Shown here one piece after another: positions 9,061-16,208 of a stretch of DNA of 37,500 bases. Numbering within the stretch: position 1 is the first letter of the stretch; the number at the start of each line of letters is the position of its first letter. The position numbers were made by a program, and so were the translations under genes. The stretch is from the NCBI GenBank assembly GCA_905221605.1, contig CAJNDS010002819.1:1-37500 (forward strand), read 5' to 3'. Origin of the DNA: Symbiodinium natans. Lineage: Eukaryota > Sar > Dinophyceae > Suessiales > Symbiodiniaceae. Under the pieces are notes generated by a model that had not been told where the DNA came from, did not search any database, and worked only from the letters and a program-made list of their open reading frames with translations.

Positions 9061-10287
9061 ATGGACCGTCTTGAAGCAGAACGCTTGACAAAAAGGCAAG
9101 GTATCTGCTATTGGTTTCACTAAGGGAACGATCGCTGCAAGTTTGGCGAACTGCAAATTTATTTATTCCAATGAGGATGTGGTGTTAGCTCGTACTGATG
9201 TAGGTACTATGTGGACGAGAGTGTCATGCTGGTAAAGATTGCAAACATTCGCACGATGCGACTGGTGTGAAATGTATTTAGTTTTTTCAAACTGGAAATG
9301 CAAGCGAGGTGATCAATGCGTCTCTGAGCATATTAGGCGCAATGAGAGGCCAAGGTCGCCTGCTACACCGCCAAGAGATCGTCCAAGGAAGGGCGATGGT
9401 GAAAGGAGCTTTTCTCCTGAAAGAGGAGAGGATTTGGAGGATGAGATGGTTTATGACGAAGAAACAGAAAAAAACAACCTAATTGCCGAAGCGGTGTCGT
9501 ACATGTCTGGTGGGAGGGATGACATCGATCGCTGGAAAGGCGAGCCAATCTTCAAGCTTTGGAGGATTACTGACGAGGATCAGAAAAATGATGAGTGGCT
9601 TTCATGGACGGATAAGATATTATCTACGCTGGAATTGTACGAGGTGGTCAGATCCTGTGATATTCCGCTGGCAGAGGCCGAAGAGTGGACAAATGAATTG
9701 AGGATATGGTACGAAAAAGCTCAGCTGGAGGGTGAAGGCGACCCCAAAGGTGGTTAAAAAAGGCCACTGGAGGAAGAGTCAGATGATGAGCCTGCAGTTA
9801 AGGAGGTAGTGCCAGAAGTCACAGAAGTGATTGTCCAGGTCGATGAGGAGCCGGAGAAGAACAAAAAGAAGAGGAAAGCTGCTGCTGCAACGCATGATCC
9901 ATATACTGTGCTTGCCCCAAAGCCTAAGAAAAGGCCAATCATGGCCAATCAATGTGGATCGTGGGGAAGTGGGTTTGTCGTCAAAAAAGGTTGCAATTCC
10001 CAAGGCGGAGAAGTCCTCTCATCGGACGCGGTCAAAACCTGGTGTTTCTGCAAATAGGTAACAAAAGAAGGAAAGGGACAAGCTTCTGTTCCCGCTGCAT
10101 CGGAGTCGGTTGCCACAACGACACAGGTGACCACATCGTGTAAAGCGATAGAAGAAGCATGGCGAGAAGGATTGGTATCCTCTATTCAGCATGTTTGAAC
10201 GATCCGTTGGTTCAGGTCAAGGATCTCGAGAGCATCTTGGTGCAGCTACATCGAATCTGCGAAGCTGGTCGGGAGGCGAAGAAGTGA
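9061..10287 (+). pseudogene. CCCH zinc-finger protein pseudogene, copy 1
   Basis: A broken copy of the gene described at 12265-13567. The first finger carries a stop. A one-base deletion inside the third finger (CTGGAAATGC here, CTGGAAAATGC in copy 2) moves its first half out of frame, and CKRGDQCVSEH remains readable. The acidic body ends at a TAA at 9755-9757, where copy 2 has an AAA codon, which is a nonsense substitution. A 61-base deletion near 10070 removes part of the Lys-rich tail. The family (C-x8-C-x5-C-x3-H fingers) usually binds RNA. This copy could not make an intact protein. Confidence 0.75.
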
Positions 10288-10730
10288 CTGGTTTTCAAGG
10301 ATGGGATACAAAAGGATGAATCCTTTTCCAAAGATATAGTGACGATCGGCAGAATGGTTGGAGGAAAGATCAATGCGTCGAGCAAAAAGGGTTAGGGTTT
10401 TTGCCATTAAGGGTAAGGAAATCCCTGATGGTAGAGAGTGTATAGCCCTTAGGGAAGTGAAGACCACGGTTGTGGTGAAGAAGACTGAAAGGTCTTCAAG
10501 AAAGGTGTTTCAATTCATTCGTCCTGGATGACGTTAAGCCCTGACATGCAAGCCAATGGCTACGGCCCGTCTATTGGACGTTAAACATATGTTTGGCCGC
10601 TGTGAAAAAAACAGCTTTTGGCCAGAATGAGAAGGAGCCTGCACCTCCAATGGTGTCCTGAGGGAAGCTCAGGACAGGGGGAGTGCGGAGGTTGCCTTTT
10701 ACAGGTTTGAAAGGGTAAAACACCAGTGTA

Positions 10731-10744
10731 CATTTTGGCTCAAG
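10731..10744 (+). other. Dinoflagellate spliced-leader relic, copy 1
   Basis: CATTTTGGCTCAAG equals the last 14 bases of the dinoflagellate spliced leader (CCGTAGCCATTTTGGCTCAAG). The preceding bases (GTGTA) do not match. The leader is added to mRNA by trans-splicing, so its presence in the genome is normally explained by reverse transcription of a processed mRNA and reinsertion. An ATG begins two bases later (10746). Confidence 0.75.
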
Positions 10745-10745
10745 G

Positions 10746-11033
10746 ATGGCCAGAAGTACTAAGGCCACAAGCTTAAAAAAGGTAAAGCCCGCGTGGTTGG
10801 GGTTGGGGTTGGTTCCTAGATGCTTAGGCATAGGCCCCCTTTACTCCCTTCCCTGGTTCTCCTGGTCCGTGTTCTGTGTTTGTTGTGCTGGTCGATCTGG
10901 GGAATATAAGTCCAGGGCGGTCTTTGGGGTTGACCCCTTTCCCCCTTTGGTTGCCCCCCGTATAGGGTTTAGGGTTGTTCGGCAGCCACGGACCCGTCAG
11001 AGCGCGCGGGGTCAAAAAGGGCTTAAACCCTGA
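10746..11033 (+). CDS. Hypothetical 95-residue ORF after the spliced-leader relic, copy 1
   Basis: A true ATG one base after the leader relic opens a frame of 95 codons, beginning MARSTKATSLKKVKPAWLG and ending at a TGA inside the telomere-like block. It is identical to the frame at 14026-14313. The N-terminus is basic. The middle has a Cys/Trp/Phe-rich hydrophobic patch (about residues 36-50). No family is recognised. Identity between copies reflects the general near-identity of this part of the unit and is not by itself evidence of selection. It may be a retroposed gene fragment or a chance frame. Confidence 0.3.
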   Translation: MARSTKATSLKKVKPAWLGLGLVPRCLGIGPLYSLPWFSWSVFCVCCAGRSGEYKSRAVFGVDPFPPLVAPRIGFRVVRQPRTRQSARGQKGLKP

Positions 11034-11157
11034 ACCCTTAAACCCTAAACCCTAAACCCTTAACCCTTAAACCCTAAACCCTAAACCCTAAACCCTGAAA
11101 CCCAAACCCAGGGTTTAGGGTTTAGGGTTCAAGGTTTAGGCTTAGGGTTTAGGTAAA
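10968..11157. repeat. Telomere-like repeats, orientation-switching, copy 1
   Basis: A short G-strand piece (TAGGGTTTAGGGTTG, 10972-10986) is followed from 11023 by about ten CCCTAAA or variant units. These switch near 11109 to G-strand units (GGGTTTAGGGTTTAGGG and variants) until 11153. TTTAGGG is the Arabidopsis-type telomere repeat reported for dinoflagellates. The order, C-strand then G-strand, is opposite to that of a simple end-to-end chromosome fusion and could fold into a hairpin. Confidence 0.85.
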
Positions 11158-11262
11158 CCATACTACTGCCCCAAGCATGAGGCGCATGATTCGGAACAGC
11201 CCCCCATGCAGGCTTTGAAGAGGCCTTGACGGCTTTACAACCGGCCGAACATGGACGAATTC

Positions 11263-11583
11263 TCAGCTGGGGATCTCGTCGCCAATCAAATACCACGCGA
11301 GCAGCGCCATGCCTGGTGCCCCGGTCAGGGCCCTCGCCGTTACTGCTAAGCCGCCTATCATAGCATTGGCTGTCGTGGAAAGCGGAGTTGTTGTGGGTTG
11401 CAGGCATCTGTAGAACATTCCTCGCATCCGAAGCCATAGTTTACCGGCGCTGGGGTCCATGGCGTCGTAGGCAGCCTGGAGGGTGGCGCAGTCTGTAGTA
11501 GAGCCCTCTACGCAGCCAGACGTCACGAAGACAGCGGAGCAAACACCGGCCAGAAGGAACCTGTGTGATTTTTTTTGACGCAA
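11263..11583 (-). CDS. Hypothetical minus-strand ORF across the unit 1/unit 2 boundary
   Basis: The open frame runs through the unit end. Its first codon is TTG. The first ATG gives a 65-residue peptide beginning MDPSAGKLWLRMRG (from about 11460) and ending in a hydrophobic segment GMALLAWYLIG. The longer frame would add a hydrophobic FLLAGVCSAVFV stretch and several Cys. The same frame occurs in copy 2, where the upstream sequence differs. No family is recognised. It could be an exon of a spliced gene, since ACAG precedes the point where the copies diverge, or chance. Confidence 0.25.
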   Translation of the reverse strand: MRQKKSHRFLLAGVCSAVFVTSGCVEGSTTDCATLQAAYDAMDPSAGKLWLRMRGMFYRCLQPTTTPLSTTANAMIGGLAVTARALTGAPGMALLAWYLIGDEIPS

Positions 11584-11847
11584 AAAGTTCTACAAGTGTT
11601 GCGCCGCTTCTTCCTCAATGCAAGACTGCTGTGTGGACATAGTGCACAGCATGGGCCGCTAAACAAAAAAACGGCAGAGTGGGGCCCCCCGAAAGACCAC
11701 TGTTAAACTCCGATAACGCAAAAGTGCCCGCTATAAGTTCGGACCCTCAGAGGGGTCCCCCTCACTGACGTATGGTGATTCTCATGTGTCGATTCAATCA
11801 CCAACAATTCGATGGGTTGTGCGTTGTGTTGTAACAGATCGTAGTGC

Positions 11848-12264
11848 AACAGCTGCGTCAGTAAGAACATATGTGCTATGGGTGGATTTGAATGCCCGGT
11901 TGCAAACTGGAAAATCCTTTTTCAAAGAAGGAATCAAGGTTATTACAGTGAATTATTTGTCCGTTTTATGACTTCGATTGGAACCGAGAGCCGGAAATGA
12001 AAGTCCGGGTGGAGTTGATGTTCTTAGAGCATTTTGGTGGAAAGGGTTTAGGGCTGGTTACAGGAAGTTGTGTCGTGCTGGAGGATTTGGAACCGAAAAA
12101 CGTGGTTCGTTGTATTTGGCTCAGAAGTCAGGAGAAAACCAATCATGGGATTGCGTGAGCATCAGAAAGGGTTTTCCAGGAAGTTCCACTAAAGCATCCA
12201 CAACTAGCACCTTGGGTGAAGAAGGTAGTTCTCCAAGTCATGGCATGTCCATGTAGAGCGGGAT
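11848..12264 (+). pseudogene. Decayed coding-like stretch upstream of the CCCH gene, copy 2
   Basis: Counterpart of 8690-9060. Retains two short segments (about 10 and 11 bp) missing from copy 1. The phases containing GGFECPVANWKILFQ, EMKVRVELMFLEHFG and VVRCIWLRSQEKTNHG look protein-like but lie in different frames separated by stops. The family is not recognised. Confidence 0.3.
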
Positions 12265-13567
12265 CGTTCGATGGACCGTCTTGAAGCAGAACGCCTGACA
12301 AAAAGGCAAGGTATCTGCTATTGGTTTCACTAAGGGAACGATCGCTGCAAGTTTGGTGCGAACTGCAAATTTATTTATTCCAATGAGGATGTGGTGTTAG
12401 CTTCGTACTGATGTAGGTACTATGTGGATGGACGAGGGTGTCATGCTGGTAAAGATTGCAAATATTCGCACGATGCGACTGGTGTGAAATGTATTCAGTT
12501 TTTTCAAACTGGAAAATGCAAGCGAGGTGATCAATGCGTCTCTGAGCATATTAGGCGCAATGAGAGGCCAAGGTCGCCTGCTACACCGCCAAGAGATCGG
12601 CCAAGGAAGGGCGATGGTGAAAGGAGCTTTTCTCCTGAAAGAGGAGAGGATTTGGAGGATGAGATGGTTTATGACGAAGAAACAGAAAAAAGCAACCTAA
12701 TTGCCGAAGCGGTGTCGTACATGTCTGGTGGGAGGGATGACATCGATCGCTGGGAAGGCGAGCCAATCTTCAAGCTTTGGAGGATTACTGACGAGGATCA
12801 GAAAAATGATGAGTGGCTTTCATGGACGGATAAGATGTTATCTACGCTGGAATTGTACGAGGTGGTCAGATCCTGTGATATTCCGCTGGCAGAGGCCGAA
12901 GAGTGGACAAATGAATTGAGGATATGGTACGAAAAAGCTCAGCTGGAGGGTGAAGGCGACCCCAAAGGTGGTAAAAAAAGGCCACTGGAGGAAGAGTCAG
13001 ATGATGAGCCTGCAGTTGAAGAGGTAGTGCCAGAAGTCACAGAAGTGATTGTCCAGGTCGATGAGGAGCCGGAGAAGAACAAAAAGAAGAGGAAAGCTGC
13101 CGCTGCAACGCATGATCCATATACTGTGCTTGCCCCAAAGCCTAAGAAAAGGCCAATCATGGCCAATCAATGTGGATCGTGGGGAAGTGGGTTTGTCGTC
13201 AAAAAAGGTTGCAATTCCCAAGGCGGAGAAGTCCTCTCATCGGACGCGGTCAAAACCTGGTGTTTCTGCAAATAGGTAACAAAAGAAGGAGAAGGCGTCA
13301 AGTCCCAAGAGAAGGGATGTAGCACCAGAAGAAGGAGGAGAGTCCGGAAAGAAGGGACAAGCTTCTGTTCCCGCTGCATCGGAGTCGGTTGCCACAACGA
13401 CACAGGTGACCACATCGTGTAAAGCGATAGAAGAAGCACGGCGAGAAGGATTGGTATCCTCTATTCAGCGATGTTTGAACGATCCGTTGGTTCAGGTCAA
13501 GGATCTTGAGAGCATCTTGGTGCAGCTACATCGAATCTGCGAAGCTGGTCGGGAGGCGAAGAAGTGA
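12265..13567 (+). pseudogene. CCCH zinc-finger protein pseudogene, copy 2
   Basis: The better-preserved copy. In one frame there are three fingers: a first (Cys codons at 12316, 12346 and 12364) with an internal TAA at 12331 and Tyr in place of His; a second, C-x8-C-x5-C-x3-H, starting at 12412 directly after a TGA; and a third, perfect C-x8-C-x5-C-x3-H, reading CIQFFQTGKC then KRGDQCVSEH. An Arg/Pro-rich linker, an acidic body with many Trp (DEWLSWTDK, EEWTNELRIWYEKAQ) and a Glu/Lys-rich tail with PKPKKRP, a nuclear-localisation-like patch, follow. After an A6 run (13201-13206) the natural continuation moves to another frame, meets a TAA near 13276 and then reads on to about 13567 (SIQRCLNDPLVQ, ILVQLHRICEAG). 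The longest open frame (12424-13275) starts at GTG, not ATG. CCCH fingers typically bind RNA. At least four lesions indicate a pseudogene. Confidence 0.8.
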
Positions 13568-13810
13568 CTGGTTTTCAAGGATGGGATACAAAAGGATGAA
13601 TCCTTTTCCAAAGATATAGTGACGATCGGCAGAATGGTTGGAGGAAAGATCAATGCGTCGAGCAAAAAGGGTTAGGGTTTTTGCCATTAAGGTTAAGGAA
13701 ATCCCTGATGGTAGAGAGTGTATAGCCCTTAGGGAAGTGAAGACCACGGTTGTGGTGAAGAAGACTGAAAGGTCTTCAAGAAAGGTGTTTCAATTCATTC
13801 GTCCTGGATG
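13568..13810 (+). pseudogene. Further coding-like relic downstream of the CCCH gene, copy 2
   Basis: Directly after the terminal TGA the same frame continues as LVFKDGIQKDESFSKD and then shifts near GGGTTAGGG to a frame with VKEIPDGRECIALREVK, stopping at TGA after FQFIRPG. The codon content looks protein-like. It may be the original C-terminus of the CCCH protein. Copy 1 has the same remnant at about 10288-10530. Confidence 0.35.
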
Positions 13811-14010
13811 ACGTTAAGCCCTGATATGCAAGCCAATGGCTACGGCCCGTCTATTGGACGTTAAACATATGTTTGGCCGCTGTGAAAAAAAAAGCTTTTG
13901 GCCAGAATGAAAAGGAGCCTGCACCTCCAATGGTGTCCTGAGGGAAGCTCAGGACAGGGGGAGTGCGGAGGTTGCCTTTTACAGGTTTGAAAGGGTAAAA
14001 CACCAGTGTA

Positions 14011-14024
14011 CATTTTGGCTCAAG
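14011..14024 (+). other. Dinoflagellate spliced-leader relic, copy 2
   Basis: Same 14-base match, CATTTTGGCTCAAG, in the same place in the unit and again one base before an ATG (14026). It was duplicated with the unit, so it counts as a single retroposition event. Confidence 0.75.
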
Positions 14025-14025
14025 G

Positions 14026-14313
14026 ATGGCCAGAAGTACTAAGGCCACAAGCTTAAAAAAGGTAAAGCCCGCGTGGTTGGGGTTGGGGTTGGTTCCTAGA
14101 TGCTTAGGCATAGGCCCCCTTTACTCCCTTCCCTGGTTCTCCTGGTCCGTGTTCTGTGTTTGTTGTGCTGGTCGATCTGGGGAATATAAGTCCAGGGCGG
14201 TCTTTGGGGTTGACCCCTTTCCCCCTTTGGTTGCCCCCCGTATAGGGTTTAGGGTTGTTCGGCAGCCACGGACCCGTCAGAGCGCGCGGGGTCAAAAAGG
14301 GCTTAAACCCTGA
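14026..14313 (+). CDS. Hypothetical 95-residue ORF after the spliced-leader relic, copy 2
   Basis: Identical in sequence to the copy 1 frame at 10746-11033. It begins with a true ATG and ends in the telomere-like block. A TTGGGG-like stretch (GGTTGGGGTTGGGGTTGG) lies inside the coding frame, which suggests the frame may be partly built from repeat sequence and need not be a gene. Confidence 0.3.
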   Translation: MARSTKATSLKKVKPAWLGLGLVPRCLGIGPLYSLPWFSWSVFCVCCAGRSGEYKSRAVFGVDPFPPLVAPRIGFRVVRQPRTRQSARGQKGLKP

Positions 14314-14437
14314 ACCCTTAAACCCTAAACCCTAAACCCTTAACCCTTAAACCCTAAACCCTAAACCCTAAACCCTTAAACCCTAAACCCAGGGTTTAGG
14401 GTTTAGGGTTCAAGGTTTAGGCTTAGGGTTTAGGTAA
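14248..14437. repeat. Telomere-like repeats, orientation-switching, copy 2
   Basis: Same arrangement as copy 1: a G-strand piece near 14252-14266, C-strand (CCCTAAA) units from 14303, and a switch near 14390 to G-strand units until about 14433. It differs from copy 1 by one substitution and a one-base indel, which make two of its units closer to the perfect repeat. Confidence 0.85.
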
Positions 14438-14543
14438 ACCATACTACTGCCCCAAGCATGAGGCGCATGATTCGGAACAGCCCCCCATGCAGGCTTTGAA
14501 GAGGCCTTGACGGCTTTACAACCGGCCGAACATGGACGAATTC

Positions 14544-14807
14544 TCAGCTGGGGATCTCGTCGCCAATCAAATACCACGCGAGCAGCGCCATGCCTGGTGC
14601 CCCGGTCAGGGCCCTCGCCGTTACTGCTAAGCCGCCTATCATAGCATTGGCTGTCGTGGAAAGCGGAGTTGTTGTGGGTTGCAGGCATCTGTAGAACATT
14701 CCTCGCATCCGAAGCCATAGTTTACCGGCGCTGGGGTCCATGGCGTCGTAGGCAGCCTGGAGGGTGGCGCAGTCTGTAGTAGAGCCCTCTACGCAGCCAG
14801 ACGTCAC
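14544..14807 (-). CDS. Hypothetical minus-strand ORF, copy 2
   Basis: Same frame as 11263-11583 within the unit. The apparent start here is GTG. The first ATG again gives a 65-residue peptide beginning MDPSAGKLWLRMRG. The frame stays open upstream past the unit edge into unrelated sequence, so the N-terminal part differs between copies. No family is recognised. Confidence 0.22.
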   Translation of the reverse strand: MTSGCVEGSTTDCATLQAAYDAMDPSAGKLWLRMRGMFYRCLQPTTTPLSTTANAMIGGLAVTARALTGAPGMALLAWYLIGDEIPS

Positions 14808-14845
14808 GAAGACAGCGGAGCAAACACCGGCCAGAAGGAACCTGT

Positions 14846-16117
14846 AGTGAAGTTGCTCGTGTTGCCCATAGTCCCACAGTCTCCCTCGTGCGTCAAGCTG
14901 CTGCCCGTGTTACAGGTCACAGCCACAGCTGGAGGCACACATGCCAGCAAAACCCAAGAGCGACGCATATCCCCTTCCGGCAGGCATGAAAAAAATTTGC
15001 TTCAAACTTGGACCCAGAAGCTGCAGCAGCAGACGCACATCGCAACGTGTTTGTGGCGTGCTCGGAAATCAAACTTTGAAAGATGCCAGACCGAACACTC
15101 ATAGCGCACGTTGTGCGGAGGAACTGCGGACAGCGGGCGCAGGCGTCACGCAGCGGGAACGCGTGCCCGAAAAGCAAGGTTCCTGCGGGAGCCGCAGCAG
15201 AACACCCAATCTGTTATAATCAGCTACCCTTCGCCACCCAGCACCCTCGGTTAAATTTGCAGACCCCTTGATGGTGGCCCGTTGAACAAGCAACGCAGGA
15301 ACAAAACCGTAAGAGGAGCGTGGTAGAGAGGATATTCCACAAGCCTTGCCTCAGCAAAGCATCAAGTAGGAAGCGCGAAAAGTGAACAAGATGAAGAACA
15401 AGAACTCAAATGGGGGCCAGGGCAAGTGAGGAGGCACACTGCCTCCGCGAACTGCGCGTACGTAAGGGGCGTTTCGGGTGTAGGGTTTCGGGCTGAACGA
15501 AACACAGCGTTGTCCTAAAGATCGTCCAACAGCACCAAGCAGTGATTGATCCGCTTGGTTTTTTTTTCTCCAGCAAAAATCTCAAGGTTCTTCAGCTCCA
15601 AAGGCGGATCGCCTGTGGCCTTTATGTGCATGGTGTAGTGGGTGCAGATCCCCGCCGTGGCCATTTCGGGGATCTGTTGGGTGTGCAGTCGCTGCCCCGA
15701 GCTTGCCAGAGTCCCTCACGCCGGCCCACTTCCGACTCCCTGCAGTGCTTTCAGAGGACTTCGTGGCTTCGCTAGTGCCATGGGGCAAACACCCAAGCCG
15801 TTTCCCAATCACCGCCAACCTTGCCCCTTCTTTGCACTGCCAAACTGCTTGGCGCACACGGTGATTCCTTACGGATGCAAGCCACTACGACACAGCAAAG
15901 TCCGGTGCGTGGGACATATCCCACTGCATCCAGGCTGCTTGACCGCCTCTGCAGTTCAACCTGAACTGCACGAGCTGAGTTAATGAGGAATTCGGCACAC
16001 GCTCGACACGTCGGCTCCGGTCAAAATTTGTAAGCTTGCTCGGCTTGACGTGTTCCTGCCGCCAGCCTTTTGCGTGCTCATCTCAGCATTTGGTTACATG
16101 TCGTAAACGCTGTGTTT

Positions 16118-16118
<1 letters not shown>
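14846..16118. other. No recognisable gene
   Basis: Both strands carry only short frames without motifs. A minus-strand frame at 14917-15177 is Cys-rich but has no recognised domain. I see no RNA gene and no repeat longer than a few units. Confidence 0.5.
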
Positions 16119-16203
<85 letters not shown>

Positions 16204-16208
16204 AAGAG
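16119..16208. repeat. (GA)n/(AAAG)n microsatellite
   Basis: Pure GA dinucleotides grade into AAAG and GAAA units and back to GA. The Leu-Ser frames on the minus strand are by-products. Confidence 0.96.

Larger units (their letters stand above)
8656..11564 (+). repeat. Tandem unit, copy 1 (left end missing)
   Basis: Aligns with 11848-14845 from GCAACAGCTGCGTC to GGAACCTGT. Compared with copy 2 it has deletions of about 10, 11, 4 and 61 bp plus single-base indels. I counted about 27 substitutions in the first 1.96 kb, but only about two substitutions and one indel in the last 0.93 kb. The first 283 bp of the unit, as seen at 11565-11847, are absent. They end at the junction with the truncated LTR. 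Confidence 0.92.
11565..14845 (+). repeat. Tandem unit, copy 2 (about 3.28 kb, complete)
   Basis: If the array is read as head-to-tail units ending at GGAACCTGT, this copy is complete. Its first 283 bp (11565-11847) have no counterpart in copy 1, because copy 1 is cut at 8656. The 283-bp segment itself has no recognisable gene. After 14845 the sequence is unrelated to the unit start, so the array ends there. Confidence 0.85.

Noticed and set aside
11023-11157. Head-to-head telomere fusion point
   Set aside because: A fusion should read (TTTAGGG)n then (CCCTAAA)n on one strand. The order here is reversed.
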